A DNA stretch of 64,000 nucleotides from Pseudomonas deceptionensis (GTDB lineage Bacteria > Pseudomonadota > Gammaproteobacteria > Pseudomonadales > Pseudomonadaceae). Location of the stretch: positions 1,013,501 to 1,077,500 of the forward strand of contig NZ_FNUD01000002.1 in the NCBI RefSeq assembly GCF_900106095.1. Direction: 5' to 3'. Below are positions 45,835 through 56,194 of the stretch, one piece after another. The notes beneath the pieces were generated by a model. That model had not been told where the DNA came from and did not search any database. It saw only the letters and a list, made by a program, of their open reading frames with translations. The first letter of the stretch is position 1, and each line of letters starts with the position of its first letter. The position numbers and the translations under genes were made by a program.

Positions 45835-45849
45835 TGACATTGATTATCA
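45835..45849. promoter_or_regulatory. Fur-box-like sequence between the GGDEF/EAL gene and rep
   Basis: TGACATTGATTATCA matches 13 of 15 positions of the 7-1-7 Fur consensus TGATAATNATTATCA, with a perfect right arm. It lies 69 bp upstream of the GGDEF/EAL start and 180 bp before rep, in an AT-rich stretch. Confidence 0.42.
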
Positions 45850-46028
45850 AATACCTATTTACAGCGTTAACCTTACGGTAGCCGCCAATACGCTTTGCAT
45901 CCTGCGCGAAACTGACAAAAGCGGCAAATTTAGATGATGTGTCGTGTCACACCGTCGCACAGAGGCAGCAATATCTGCTCATCCTGTTAAAATGCCCGCC
46001 CTTTTTATAAACGACCCCTAATCTCGTC

Positions 46029-48038
46029 ATGTCCCGACTCAATCCCCGGCAGCAAGAAGCCGTGAGCTACGTCGGCGGCCCTCTTTTGGTGCTCGCCGGC
46101 GCGGGCTCCGGCAAAACCAGCGTGATTACCCGCAAAATCGCGCACCTGATCCAGAACTGTGGCATCCGTGCCCAGTACATCGTCGCCATGACCTTTACCA
46201 ACAAGGCCGCTCGCGAGATGAAAGAGCGGGTCGGCACTTTGCTCAAGAAGGGCGAAGGTCGCGGCTTGACGGTGTGTACGTTCCACAACCTGGGGCTGAA
46301 CATCATCCGCAAGGAGCATGCGCGGCTGGGTTACAAGCCGGGCTTCTCGATTTTTGACGAGGCCGACGTCAAAGCGCTGATGACCGACATCATGCAAAAG
46401 GAATACTCGGGCGACGACGGGGTCGACGAAATCAAGAACATGATCGGCTCGTGGAAAAACGACCTGATCCTGCCGCCCCAGGCACTGGAAAACGCGCGCA
46501 ACCCCAAGGAACAGACGGCTGCGATCGTCTACACCCACTATCAGCGCACGCTCAAGGCCTACAACGCGGTGGACTTTGACGACCTGATCCTGCTGCCGGT
46601 GAAGCTGTTCGAAGAGCACGCCGACATCCGTGAAAAGTGGCAGAACAAAGTCCGTTACCTGCTGGTGGACGAATATCAGGACACCAATGCCAGCCAGTAT
46701 TTGCTGGTCAAATACCTGATTGGCACGCGCAATCAGTTCACCGTGGTAGGTGATGACGACCAGTCGATCTACGCCTGGCGCGGCGCCCGCCCGGAAAACC
46801 TGATGCTGCTCAAGGACGATTACCCGTCCCTGAAAGTGGTGATGCTGGAGCAAAACTATCGCTCCACCAGCCGCATTCTGCGCTGCGCCAACGTGCTGAT
46901 TTCGAACAACCCCCACGAATTCGAGAAGCAACTGTGGAGTGAAATGGGCCACGGCGACGAAGTCCGGGTCATTCGCTGTCGCAACGAAGACGCCGAAGCC
47001 GAGCGCGTGGCCGTCGAAATTCTTACCCTGCACCTGCGTACTGACCGGCCATACAGCGACTTTGCGATCCTGTATCGCGGTAACTACCAGGCCAAACTGA
47101 TCGAATTGAAGCTGCAGCACCATCAGATCCCCTACCGTTTGTCGGGCGGTAACAGCTTCTTCGGGCGCCAGGAAGTGAAAGACCTGATGGCCTACTTCCG
47201 CCTGATTGTGAACCCGGACGACGACAACGCGTTCTTGCGGGTGATTAACGTCCCGCGTCGCGAAATCGGCTCCACCACGCTGGAAAAGCTCGGCAACTAC
47301 GCCACCGAGCGCAAAATCTCGATGTATGCCGCCACCGATGAAATCGGTCTGGGTGAGCATCTGGACGCTCGCTTCACTGATCGTCTGGCACGCTTCAAGC
47401 GCTTTATGGACCGCGTGCGGCAACAATGCTCTGGCGAAGACCCGATATCTGCACTGCGCAGCATGATCATGGACATCGACTACGAGAACTGGCTGCGCAC
47501 CAACAGCTCCAGCGAAAAGGCGGCGGACTACCGCATGTCCAACGTCTGGTTCCTGGTCGAGGCGTTGAAAAACACCCTCGAAAAAGACGAAGACGGGGCC
47601 ATGACCATCGAGGAAGCCATCGGCAAGCTGGTGTTGCGCGACATGCTTGAGCGTCAGCAAGAAGAGGAAGACGGTGCTGAAGGCGTGCAGATGATGACCT
47701 TGCACGCCTCGAAGGGCCTGGAATTCCCCTACGTGTTCATCATGGGCATGGAAGAAGAAATCCTGCCGCACCGCTCCAGCATTGAGGCGGACACCATTGA
47801 AGAAGAACGGCGTCTGGCCTATGTGGGCATTACCCGTGCCCGTGAGACGCTGGCCTTTACCTTCGCCGCCAAGCGCAAGCAGTACGGCGAGATCATCGAT
47901 TGTGCGCCGAGTCGTTTCCTCGATGAGTTGCCACCGGACGATCTGGCCTGGGAAGGCAACGACGATACCCCCACGGAAGTGAAAGCGGTTCGCGGAAATA
48001 CGGCATTGGCCGACATACGCGCGATGTTAAAACGCTAG
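46029..48038 (+). CDS. rep: ATP-dependent DNA helicase Rep
   Basis: The 669-residue SF1 helicase has the Walker A AGAGSGKT at 23-30, motif Ia MTFTNKAAREM, motif II VDEYQDTN, GDDDQSIYAWRGA (motif III), and motif VI VGITRARETL. Rep removes protein roadblocks ahead of the replisome and aids restart. The length fits E. coli Rep (673). Its neighbours, the EAL gene and xpt, match P. aeruginosa. Confidence 0.97.
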   Translation: MSRLNPRQQEAVSYVGGPLLVLAGAGSGKTSVITRKIAHLIQNCGIRAQYIVAMTFTNKAAREMKERVGTLLKKGEGRGLTVCTFHNLGLNIIRKEHARLGYKPGFSIFDEADVKALMTDIMQKEYSGDDGVDEIKNMIGSWKNDLILPPQALENARNPKEQTAAIVYTHYQRTLKAYNAVDFDDLILLPVKLFEEHADIREKWQNKVRYLLVDEYQDTNASQYLLVKYLIGTRNQFTVVGDDDQSIYAWRGARPENLMLLKDDYPSLKVVMLEQNYRSTSRILRCANVLISNNPHEFEKQLWSEMGHGDEVRVIRCRNEDAEAERVAVEILTLHLRTDRPYSDFAILYRGNYQAKLIELKLQHHQIPYRLSGGNSFFGRQEVKDLMAYFRLIVNPDDDNAFLRVINVPRREIGSTTLEKLGNYATERKISMYAATDEIGLGEHLDARFTDRLARFKRFMDRVRQQCSGEDPISALRSMIMDIDYENWLRTNSSSEKAADYRMSNVWFLVEALKNTLEKDEDGAMTIEEAIGKLVLRDMLERQQEEEDGAEGVQMMTLHASKGLEFPYVFIMGMEEEILPHRSSIEADTIEEERRLAYVGITRARETLAFTFAAKRKQYGEIIDCAPSRFLDELPPDDLAWEGNDDTPTEVKAVRGNTALADIRAMLKR

Positions 48039-48073
48039 AATCGACTATTTTTTACTCTACCTTCAGCGCATAA

Positions 48074-48667
<594 letters not shown>

Positions 48668-48675
48668 TTCTGCTT

Positions 48676-48781
48676 TGTAGCCGCTGCCGCAGGCTGCGAT
48701 AAGGGCCGCAGGACCTTGCGTTCAAAAGCCGGGGCCGCGGCGCTGCCCATCGCAGCCTCGCTTCGCTCCTCAGCGGCTACA
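48676..48781. repeat. REP pair, TGTAGCCGCTGCCG family (copy 6)
   Basis: TGTAGCCGCTGCCGCAGGCTGC and the right arm ending TCAGCGGCTACA form an inverted pair between the converging xpt and acetyl-CoA hydrolase genes. It ends one base before the latter's stop codon. Confidence 0.88.
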
Positions 48782-50704
48782 TCAGTGTTTGGTTGCATGA
48801 AGCCCCGCCAGCAGCAAACGCTGATACAGCTCCTCGCGCAACCCGTCAGGCTTGGCCAGCTGCATGCGCGCGAGGTGTTCAGGGAATGCCTGCGGCGATG
48901 GCGCGTCCAGCGTGGCTTTGCCCAGCTGGTAAATCTGCGTGAGCTTGAATTTGCTCTTGAGCCAGTTCAACGCTCGCAGCAGGTCCTGTTCCTGCGCGCT
49001 GAAATCGCTGCCCAGCGGGTACTCCGGGAACAAGTGCGGGTGCTTCGCGGCAATCCCCTGCAAGCGTTCCGGGCTGTTGTCGGCAAACCGTGGATCGAGG
49101 CAAAAGTCCTTGGGCAGTTTGCCGATTTGTTGCGCCTGCGCGATCAGTTCGCTCTGGAAGCGCGAGTCGCTGATATTGAGCAGCGCTTCGATCACGGTGC
49201 GGTCGGTTTTGCCGCGTAAATCGGCGATGCCGTATTCGGTGATCACGATGTCGCGCAAATGCCGCGGGATGGTGCAATGGCCGTATTCCCAGACGATGTT
49301 GGAGCTAACATCACCGCCCGACTCACGCCAGCTGCGCAGGATGATCACCGAGCGTGCGTCATGCAGCGCGTGGCCCTGGGCGACGAAGTTGTATTGCCCG
49401 CCGACGCCGCTGAGCACTCGCCCGTCTTGCAGCTGATCGGCTACGGCCGCGCCAAGCAAGGTGGCGGTGAAGGCACTGTTCACAAAGCGGGCATCGCGCC
49501 GCTGCAGGCGCTTGAGCGCCTCCTGGCCGAACAGTTCGTTGATGTAGCTGATGGCAGTCATGTTGAATTCGGCGCGCTTGCTGTGAGGCAGTTCCCGTAG
49601 CCGCTGATAAAAGCTCTGCGGGCCGAGAATGAAGCCGCCGTGGACACTCACCCCGTCGCTGTGCAGGCTTTCGTCCAGGGTGCCCGCATTGGCCTGGGCT
49701 TGCCGTTCGGCATCGGGGTAGACCTTGCGCCGCACAATCCCGGCATCCGCCAGCACCATCAGCCCGTGCACAAACATTTCGCTGCAACCGTACAAGCCCC
49801 GGGCGAACGGCTCGACCCCGCCCTGCTGCTCAATCAGCGTGCGCCAGGGCGTGATATCGATCGCGTCGAGCAAGGCGCGATAGCCCTCGTTGTCGCCATG
49901 ACGCGCGAGCAAGGCAGCACTCAGGGCATCCCCCATGGAGCCAATACCAATCTGTAAAGTGCCGCCGTCGCGTATCAGGGTGCTGGCGTGCACGCCAATG
50001 AAGTGGTCTTGCAGGGTCACGGGCATGTTGGGGGTAGAAAATAGCGTGGTGCGCTCATCGTCGTCGATCAGGTAGTCAAAATCGTCGGTGTTGAGCTCTG
50101 AGTCGCCGGGCATATAGGGCAAGTCACTGTGCACCTGGCCCAGCATCAGAATAGTTTCGCCCGCGGCTCGGCGCTTGGCGATCATGGGCAATAAATCGAG
50201 GGTGATGTCGGGGTTGCAGCTCAGGCTCACGCGCCGTGCATCTTGCGGGTCGCGGGCAATCAGTTGCGCTACCAGATTGAGGCCGCTGGCATTGATGTCG
50301 CGGGCCGCGTGGCTGTAATTGCTGCTGACGTAATCCTGCTGGGCCGCAGGGCTGTTGAGCAGGCTACCCGGCTGCATGAAGAACTGCTCGACGTGGATGT
50401 TCTCGGGCATGTGGTTGTGATGCAGATCGGCGAGGTAGTCCAGTTCGATGTAATCGCCAAATACCCGCTCGACAAAAGGCTCCAGAAACAGCCGTTGCAA
50501 ACCGTCCCCAAGTGGCGGGCGGCCGAGGCTTAGGGCGGTGTAGATCGTCAGTTGCCGCTCGGGCAGCTGCTTGATCCGCTGATACAAGGCGTTGACGAAT
50601 CGGTTGGCCTTGCCCAGGCCCAAAGGCAGGCCAAGGTGAATATGCATGGGTAGACGCGCCAGTACATCATCGACTGCGCGTTCGATCGAACATGACTGCA
50701 CCAT
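48782..50704 (-). CDS. Acetyl-CoA hydrolase/transferase family protein
   Basis: The 640-residue protein belongs to the CoA-transferase family I group. It has LPMHIHLGLPLGLGKANRFVNALYQRI near the start. FNMTAISYINELFGQEALKRLQRRDARFVNSAF and the GVGGQYNFVAQGHAL segment mark the C-terminal half. Members hydrolyse or transfer acetyl-, succinyl- or propionyl-CoA, but this long form common in Pseudomonas is not well defined. The start at 50704 (MVQSCSIERAV) is likely; Met at 50722 is an alternative. Confidence 0.85.
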   Translation of the reverse strand: MVQSCSIERAVDDVLARLPMHIHLGLPLGLGKANRFVNALYQRIKQLPERQLTIYTALSLGRPPLGDGLQRLFLEPFVERVFGDYIELDYLADLHHNHMPENIHVEQFFMQPGSLLNSPAAQQDYVSSNYSHAARDINASGLNLVAQLIARDPQDARRVSLSCNPDITLDLLPMIAKRRAAGETILMLGQVHSDLPYMPGDSELNTDDFDYLIDDDERTTLFSTPNMPVTLQDHFIGVHASTLIRDGGTLQIGIGSMGDALSAALLARHGDNEGYRALLDAIDITPWRTLIEQQGGVEPFARGLYGCSEMFVHGLMVLADAGIVRRKVYPDAERQAQANAGTLDESLHSDGVSVHGGFILGPQSFYQRLRELPHSKRAEFNMTAISYINELFGQEALKRLQRRDARFVNSAFTATLLGAAVADQLQDGRVLSGVGGQYNFVAQGHALHDARSVIILRSWRESGGDVSSNIVWEYGHCTIPRHLRDIVITEYGIADLRGKTDRTVIEALLNISDSRFQSELIAQAQQIGKLPKDFCLDPRFADNSPERLQGIAAKHPHLFPEYPLGSDFSAQEQDLLRALNWLKSKFKLTQIYQLGKATLDAPSPQAFPEHLARMQLAKPDGLREELYQRLLLAGLHATKH

Positions 50705-50807
50705 CTGACTCTCCTTATCCATCCTTGAATATAGACGGGATAGAGAGTGAGTGCTCCTGCTGGCAAAGGCCAGTGTGGAGGTGCGGACCGGCTCAAATCC
50801 CGGGCAC

Positions 50808-50835
50808 AAAAAAGCCGCCCATCAGCGGCTTTTTT
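50808..50835 (-). terminator. Intrinsic terminator after cycB
   Basis: AAAAAAGCCGC and GCGGCTTTTTT with a six-base loop lie 14 bp after the cytochrome stop codon. The T run on the minus strand ends cycB transcription before the acetyl-CoA hydrolase gene. Confidence 0.9.
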
Positions 50836-50848
50836 AGAGAGTGTCGGC

Positions 50849-51274
50849 TTACTTCAAACCGGACATCTTCTCGATGGCACCTTTGAGGTCTTCATCGGAG
50901 CACGTCATGCAAGTGCCTTTAGGCGGCATGGCGTTGATACCGGTGATGGCCTTGGCCAGGATGCCATCAAGGCCGCCCTGGTGATCGGCGCGTTCTTTCC
51001 AGGCTGCGGTGTCACCGATTTTCGGTGCGCCCAGCAGGCCGGTGCTGTGGCAGGCGCTGCAGTGCTTGGCAATGATGTCATCTGCCGACATACCACCACC
51101 ACCGCCCACAGAGGCTGTTACTTCCATCCCTTTGCATTCCTGGCCTTGAACACAGACTTTGCCGACTGGCTCAAGACGTTTTGCGATGTCATCGTTCGTT
51201 GCTGCCTGAGCGTTGACTGCCCATAGGGCCACTACTGCTGCTGGTACGGCCAGCATTTTCATAATTAGGTTCAC
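50849..51274 (-). CDS. cycB: Cytochrome c5 (CycB)
   Basis: The 141-residue protein has a Sec signal peptide (KMLAVPAAVVALWAVNAQA). It carries the c-type heme motif CSACH (Cys72, Cys75, His76), a methionine ligand in NAMPPKG, and the CMTC pair typical of cytochrome c5. It shuttles electrons in the periplasm. The first codon is GTG at 51274, with GAGG eight bases upstream; ATG at 51262 is a weaker alternative. Position beside pauR and dadX is conserved. Confidence 0.92.
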   Translation of the reverse strand: MNLIMKMLAVPAAVVALWAVNAQAATNDDIAKRLEPVGKVCVQGQECKGMEVTASVGGGGGMSADDIIAKHCSACHSTGLLGAPKIGDTAAWKERADHQGGLDGILAKAITGINAMPPKGTCMTCSDEDLKGAIEKMSGLK

Positions 51275-51443
51275 GCGTACACCCTCAATGGTGGCTAGTC
51301 ACGCCCACAACCACGGTTTCGCGGGCGGGCGAAAGTATAACGGTTAGCCCGCCACTCTGAAACAACCCTAAAGACAAAGGGGGAATAGAGGTGGCGAAAT
51401 GCATCATCGGGTGCCTCTGCATGCAGGCAGGGCGCCTCTGTTC

Positions 51444-51992
51444 TTAGAAGTTCGCCGGGGTGGCTGCGCTGATTAGTCGCGCCGCAACGTCGAACGGATT
51501 ACGGAAACGGTGTGGCTTTGAGCTTTCAAAATAGTAGCTGTCACCGGCTTCAAGCAGGAAAGTCTCAAGACCTACGGTCAACTCTAGGCGACCTTCGAGC
51601 AAAATCCCGGTTTCTTCACCTTCATGGGTCAACATTTCGTCCCCGGTATCGGCGCCCGGTGGGTAGATCTCGTTGAGAAACGCGATGGCCCGGCTCGGAT
51701 GTGCCTTGCCGACCAGCTTCATGGTCACGGCACCATCGGAAATATCGATCAGTTCATTGGCTTTGTAGACAATCTGCGTCGGGTTTTCTTGAAGGATTTC
51801 TTCGGAAAAAAACTCGACCATAGATATGGGGATGCCACTCAGCACTTTTCTCAGGGAGCTTATTGAAGGGCTCACGCTGTTCTTTTCGATCATCGAAATA
51901 GTGCTGTTGGTGACGCCCGCGCGCTTGGCGAGTTCACGCTGTGACAGGCCTTTGAGTTTGCGGATGGATTGCAGTCGTTCACCGACGTCCAA
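51444..51992 (-). CDS. pauR: XRE-cupin regulator of polyamine catabolism (PauR-like)
   Basis: The 182-residue regulator has an N-terminal XRE helix-turn-helix (RLQSIRKLKGLSQRELAKRAGVTNSTISMIEK) and a C-terminal cupin (LTHEGEETGILLEGRLELTVG, FESSKPHRFRN). PauR of P. aeruginosa represses polyamine-degradation genes and is relieved by putrescine or cadaverine. The order cycB-pauR-dadX agrees with that genome. The exact target set here is inferred. Confidence 0.88.
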   Translation of the reverse strand: MDVGERLQSIRKLKGLSQRELAKRAGVTNSTISMIEKNSVSPSISSLRKVLSGIPISMVEFFSEEILQENPTQIVYKANELIDISDGAVTMKLVGKAHPSRAIAFLNEIYPPGADTGDEMLTHEGEETGILLEGRLELTVGLETFLLEAGDSYYFESSKPHRFRNPFDVAARLISAATPANF

Positions 51993-52118
51993 TGCGGGAG
52001 CCTCCTGGGGTCAGATTCAGGTCGAGAAGTCGCCATCATGGCGATAGCGTTCAGTATTTACAACACTTCGACTTCAAACCTGGGTGCCCATTTGGCCCCG
52101 CATATTGGATACAACCCA

Positions 52119-53192
52119 TCAGCTCCCGGAATAGAGGCGTGGCGCTCGTTTCAGGTTGCAGAAAATCTGGTAAGGAATGGTGTCTGCCTTGCCGGCCACT
52201 TCACTGGCGAGGATGTTTTTGCCCCACAGTTCGACCGTCGAGCCGAGCCCGGCCTGGGGTACATCGGTGAGGTCGATGCACAGCATGTCCATCGAAACCC
52301 GGCCCAGCAATTGGCTGCGCACACCGGCCACCAGTACCGGGGTGCCGGTCGGTGCCTGACGCGGGTAGCCGTCGGCATAACCCATGGCCACAACACCAAT
52401 ACGCATCGGTTTTGGGGTGACGAACTTCGCGCCATAACCGACCGGTTCGCCGGCAGGCAATTCGCGTACGCAGATCACTTTGGACTCCAGGGTCATCACC
52501 GGCTGCAGGCGTGATGCAGTGGCCTGGGGTTCTTCGAATGGCGAGGTGCCGTACAGCATCAGGCCCGGGCGTACCCAGTCACTTGGCACGCGTGGCCAGC
52601 CGAGTACAGCCGGCGAGTTACGCAAGCTGATTTCTGCCGTCAAGTCGGCGCGAGCGCCCAGGAACACAGCGACCTGCTCTACGCTTCGGGTGCAATCGAG
52701 CTCATCGGCGCGGGCAAAGTGGCTCATCAGCACAATTTTCGCCACGTTGGCGCTAGCCTGCAGACGCTGGTAAGCGGCCTTGTAGTCGCCTGGGTGCAAA
52801 CCGACGCGGTGCATGCCGCTGTCCAGCTTCAGCCACACGTGGATAGGTGTGGCGAGTTGGGCCTGCTCGATCGCATCGAGTTGCCACAGCGAATGCACCA
52901 CGCACCAAAAGTCATGTTCGACGATCAGTGGCAGTTCATCGGCTTCAAAAAAACCTTCGAGCAGCAGGATGGGCGCGCGAATACCGGCGGCGCGCAGTTC
53001 CAGTGCTTCTTCAATACAGGCGACGGCAAAACCGTCGGCTTCAGCCTCAAGGGCTTGGGCGCAGCGCACGGCACCGTGGCCGTAGGCATCGGCCTTGATC
53101 ACAGCGAGGGCTTTGGCCCCCGTGACCTCACGGGCCAGTTGGTAGTTGTGACGCAGGGCTTGGAGGTCGATCAGGGCACGGGCTGGGCGCAT
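52119..53192 (-). CDS. dadX: Catabolic alanine racemase
   Basis: The 357-residue PLP enzyme has the cofactor lysine Lys33 in [11 protein letters not shown], the second catalytic Tyr in [12 protein letters not shown], and [13 protein letters not shown]. It converts L-alanine to D-alanine for oxidation by DadA; it can also supply D-alanine for peptidoglycan. It lies in the order dadX-ridA-dadA, divergent from lrp, and is probably driven by Lrp with alanine. Confidence 0.95.
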   Translation of the reverse strand: MRPARALIDLQALRHNYQLAREVTGAKALAVIKADAYGHGAVRCAQALEAEADGFAVACIEEALELRAAGIRAPILLLEGFFEADELPLIVEHDFWCVVHSLWQLDAIEQAQLATPIHVWLKLDSGMHRVGLHPGDYKAAYQRLQASANVAKIVLMSHFARADELDCTRSVEQVAVFLGARADLTAEISLRNSPAVLGWPRVPSDWVRPGLMLYGTSPFEEPQATASRLQPVMTLESKVICVRELPAGEPVGYGAKFVTPKPMRIGVVAMGYADGYPRQAPTGTPVLVAGVRSQLLGRVSMDMLCIDLTDVPQAGLGSTVELWGKNILASEVAGKADTIPYQIFCNLKRAPRLYSGS

Positions 53193-53294
53193 GGGGGCGG
53201 GCTTCTAACGGCTGCTGAATAAAAAACCGGCGCTGGCCTGCGACGTTAACCGCGTGCCGCGCCGGAAGAGGGACTTGGTACTGAAGCAAAAAGG

Positions 53295-53648
53295 TTATGG
53301 CAGTGCCGCGACGACAGACAGTTCGACCAGGATTTCCGGTTCGCACAATTTGGCTTCAACGGTAGCGCGGGCCGGTGCGACGCCTTTAGGCAGCCACTGG
53401 TCCCACACGCTGTTCATACCGACAAAATCGGCATCGATGTCTTTGAGGTAGATGGTCACCGACAGAATGCGGCTTTTGTCAGTGCCCGCCAGGTCCAGCA
53501 AGTGCTCGATGTTAGCCAGTGTTTCGCGGGTTTGCTGTTCAACCCCGGCGTTCATGTCGTCACCAACTTGCCCGGACAGGTAAACAGTACCGTTATGGGC
53601 AACGATCTGGCTCATGCGGTCATTGGTGAGCTGGCGCTGGATTGCCAT
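53295..53648 (-). CDS. RidA-family deaminase
   Basis: The 117-residue protein is a RidA/YjgF homologue ([21 protein letters not shown], then [26 protein letters not shown] and [22 protein letters not shown]). The family hydrolyses reactive enamine/imine intermediates. Next to DadA, a flavin oxidase that makes iminopropionate, this is a fitting partner. The start at 53648 overlaps the dadA end by about 28 bases, indicating one operon. Confidence 0.92.
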   Translation of the reverse strand: MAIQRQLTNDRMSQIVAHNGTVYLSGQVGDDMNAGVEQQTRETLANIEHLLDLAGTDKSRILSVTIYLKDIDADFVGMNSVWDQWLPKGVAPARATVEAKLCEPEILVELSVVAALP

Positions 53649-54921
53649 GTTTTGCAGTCTCCTGGTGGTTGCCGTAGCGGGAAATATCAAGGCCTTCGGC
53701 GCTGATTTGCGGGGTCTTTTTAGCCATCACGTCCGCAAGGAAACGACCGGAGCCGCAGGCCATGGTCCAACCGAGTGTGCCATGACCGGTGTTCAGGAAC
53801 AGGTTTTTGAACGGGGTTGCGCCCACGATCGGTGTACCGTCCGGTGTGGTCGGGCGCAGGCCGGTCCAGAAACTGGCCTGGCTCAGATCACCGCCCTGAG
53901 GATAAAGGTCGTTGACGATCATCTCCAGGGTTTCGCGTCGACGCGGGTTCAGCGACAGGTCAAAACCGGCGATTTCAGCCATGCCGCCAACGCGGATGCG
54001 GTTGTCGAAACGGGTGATCGCAACTTTGTAGGTTTCGTCGAGAATGGTCGAGGTCGGGGCCATGTCCGGGTTGGTAATCGGAATGGTCAACGAGTAACCC
54101 TTGAGCGGGTAAACCGGAGCCTTGATCCCCAATGGCTTGAGCATTTGCGGTGAGTAGCTGCCCAGTGCCAGTACATAGCGATCGGCGGTTTCGAGTTTGC
54201 CGTCGATCATCACGCCATTGATGCGGTCGCCCGCGTAGTCCAGATGCTGGATGTCCTGGCCGAAGCGGAACTCGACACCCAGATTCTTGGCCATTTCAGC
54301 CAGGCGGGTGGTGAACATCTGGCAGTCGCCGGTCTGGTCATTCGGCAGGCGCAGGGCGCCGGCCAGAATATCGGTGACGTTGGCCAGTGCCGGCTCAACC
54401 CGGGCAATGCCGGCGCGGTCGAGCAGCTCGAAAGGCACGCCGGATTCTTTAAGTACGGCGATGTCTTTGGCTGCGCCATCCAGTTGTGCCTGGGTGCGGA
54501 ACAGTTGAGTTGTACCGAGGTTGCGAGCCTCGTAGGCAATACCGGTTTCGGCACGCAGTTCATCGAGGCAGTCACGGCTGTACTCGGACAGGCGAACCAT
54601 GCGCTCCTTGTTCACGGCATAACGGCTGGCAGTGCAGTTGCGCAGCATCTGCGCCATCCACAGGTACTGGTCGATATTGGCAGTCGCCTTGATGGCCAGA
54701 GGCGCGTGGCGCTCCAGCAGCCATTTGATCGCTTTGAGCGGCACGCCCGGCGCGGCCCATGGCGAAGCATAGCCAGGGGACACCTGGCCGGCGTTGGCAA
54801 AACTGGTTTCCATTGCTACGGCTGGCTGACGGTCTACGACGACCACATCGAAACCGGCTCGGGCCAGATAATAGGCGCTGGCAGTACCAATAACGCCGCC
54901 ACCCAATACCATAACTCGCAT
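53620..54921 (-). CDS. dadA: D-amino acid dehydrogenase small subunit
   Basis: The 433-residue flavoprotein has the FAD dinucleotide motif [26 protein letters not shown], the family segment [22 protein letters not shown], and a C-terminal [18 protein letters not shown]. It oxidises D-alanine and other D-amino acids to keto acids and ammonia, feeding electrons to the respiratory chain. The start at 54921 ([10 protein letters not shown]) is set by the FAD motif; an upstream extension is not conserved. It is divergent from lrp. Confidence 0.96.
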   Translation of the reverse strand: MRVMVLGGGVIGTASAYYLARAGFDVVVVDRQPAVAMETSFANAGQVSPGYASPWAAPGVPLKAIKWLLERHAPLAIKATANIDQYLWMAQMLRNCTASRYAVNKERMVRLSEYSRDCLDELRAETGIAYEARNLGTTQLFRTQAQLDGAAKDIAVLKESGVPFELLDRAGIARVEPALANVTDILAGALRLPNDQTGDCQMFTTRLAEMAKNLGVEFRFGQDIQHLDYAGDRINGVMIDGKLETADRYVLALGSYSPQMLKPLGIKAPVYPLKGYSLTIPITNPDMAPTSTILDETYKVAITRFDNRIRVGGMAEIAGFDLSLNPRRRETLEMIVNDLYPQGGDLSQASFWTGLRPTTPDGTPIVGATPFKNLFLNTGHGTLGWTMACGSGRFLADVMAKKTPQISAEGLDISRYGNHQETAKHGNPAPAHQ

Positions 54922-55015
54922 ATTCATATCCCTCATCGCGGCCAGCCGCAGACGTTTATTGTTCAAAGCGAAGATGAGCGCAGTATATGAAGCATTGGCT
55001 AGTGGAATTCACTGT

Positions 55016-55025
55016 ATAAGAAGCT
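55016..55025 (+). promoter_or_regulatory. ATAAGAAGCT motif upstream of lrp
   Basis: The same 10-mer as before the metQ-like gene and the hydrolase/DUF962 divergent region is followed here by ATATTTGG, close to ATTTGG at 19395. It lies in the dadA-lrp divergent gap, 53 bp before the lrp start. Confidence 0.4.
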
Positions 55026-55064
55026 ATATTTGGCGACAATTCTCGGCCAAAACCCTTTTCACGG

Positions 55065-55077
55065 AGGAGATTCTCCT
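55065..55077 (+). other. Palindrome over the lrp ribosome binding site
   Basis: AGGAGATTCTCCT, a perfect palindrome with a one-base centre, ends exactly at the base before the lrp ATG and includes part of the Shine-Dalgarno GGAGGAGA. As RNA it could form a five-pair hairpin with a three-base loop. Confidence 0.5.
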
Positions 55078-55566
55078 ATGCGTACAAATCATCAAACAAA
55101 GCGTGAACTGGACAAGATTGATCGAAACATTTTGCGCATCCTTCAGGTCGATGGACGCATCTCGTTTACCGAGCTGGGAGAGAAGGTCGGGCTGTCCACT
55201 ACGCCCTGTACCGAGCGGGTGCGCCGTCTGGAGCGCGAAGGGATCATCATGGGTTACAACGCCCGGCTCAACCCGCAGCAACTGCAGGGCAGCCTGCTGG
55301 TGTTCGTGGAGATCAGCCTTGATTACAAGTCGGGCGATACCTTCGACGAGTTTCGCCGGGCGGTGCTGAAGTTGCCTCACGTGCTGGAGTGCCATTTGGT
55401 ATCAGGCGATTTTGACTATCTGGTGAAAGCGCGGATCAGCGAGATGGCCTCGTACCGCAAGCTGCTGGGCGACATCCTGCTCAAGTTGCCCCATGTGCGG
55501 GAGTCCAAGAGCTACATCGTGATGGAAGAAGTGAAAGAGAGCCTGAACTTGCCGATTGCCGATTGA
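55078..55566 (+). CDS. lrp: Lrp/AsnC-family regulator of the dad operon
   Basis: The 162-residue protein has the AsnC-type helix-turn-helix (LDKIDRNILRILQVDGRISFTELGEKVGLSTTPCTERVRRLE) and an RAM effector domain (LLVFVEISLDYKSG, HVLECHLVSGDFDYLVKAR). It closely resembles E. coli Lrp. Divergent to dadA, it is the local activator that senses L-alanine, as in P. aeruginosa. The ATG at 55078 follows the strong GGAGGAGA site. Confidence 0.95.
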   Translation: MRTNHQTKRELDKIDRNILRILQVDGRISFTELGEKVGLSTTPCTERVRRLEREGIIMGYNARLNPQQLQGSLLVFVEISLDYKSGDTFDEFRRAVLKLPHVLECHLVSGDFDYLVKARISEMASYRKLLGDILLKLPHVRESKSYIVMEEVKESLNLPIAD

Positions 55567-55572
55567 CAGCTT

Positions 55573-55682
55573 CCCCTCACCCCAGCCCTCTCCCGAGTGA
55601 GAGTGAGCCGATTTGAGGCGTTGCGCAGATCTGCTTTTGCCTTTAGTCCCCTCTCCATCAGGGAGAGGGTTAGGGTGAGGGT
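55573..55682. repeat. Inverted repeat of the CCCCTCACCC family (copy 3)
   Basis: CCCCTCACCCCAGCCCTCTCCC opposes GGGAGAGGGTTAGGGTGAGGG. The inner CTGCTTTTGCCTTTAG matches the element at 23903. It lies between converging lrp and the YkgJ-like gene. Confidence 0.85.
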
Positions 55683-55693
55683 CTCTTGCTCTT

Positions 55694-56047
55694 TTAAACC
55701 AGCACCTGCCGCGTACTGGCGATGTATTCGTGGACCAGCTTCTCGGCGCTGGGGTGAATCATCTCCACCGGCCGTCGGCCGTTGGGGCAAGGCAGGGTCG
55801 GCGTGGTACCGAACAGACGGCAGATCAATGGCCGCTCTTCATACACCGTGCAGCCATTGGGCCCCAGATGCACACAGTTAAGCTCGTCCATCGCGGCTTC
55901 CTGCTCGGCGGCTGTCTTGCGCGGCAAACGGGCCATTTCTTCGGATGAGGTGGTCACGGGCCCGCAGCAGTCATGGCAACCCGGCACGCATTCGAACGAG
56001 GGGATTTGCTGACGAAGAAAGCGGATCTTGTGACTGTTGCAGCTCAT
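55694..56047 (-). CDS. YkgJ-family cysteine cluster protein
   Basis: The 117-residue protein carries eight cysteines in the YkgJ pattern: CVPGCHDCCGPV near residue 20, LNCVHLG, GCTVYEERPLICRLFG, and LPCPNG. This suggests a zinc or iron-sulfur site. Function is unknown. It is divergent from the pauB-like gene, with about 150 bp between starts. Confidence 0.88.
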   Translation of the reverse strand: MSCNSHKIRFLRQQIPSFECVPGCHDCCGPVTTSSEEMARLPRKTAAEQEAAMDELNCVHLGPNGCTVYEERPLICRLFGTTPTLPCPNGRRPVEMIHPSAEKLVHEYIASTRQVLV

Positions 56048-56194
56048 CCAGGATTTACCGATTTTGAAAAGGCCGCAGAGTCTGCCTGAAAACCCCTACC
56101 CTAGACAGCGCCGTCCGGCTGTTCTTGCCCCGTGGGAATGGCGCGGCTTATGCTCCGTCAAATTTTCCAAACATCAATAATCAGGATTACGCAC

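Noticed and set aside
46005..47771. 588-codon open frame opposite rep
   Set aside because: It is antisense to a complete, well-conserved Rep helicase.
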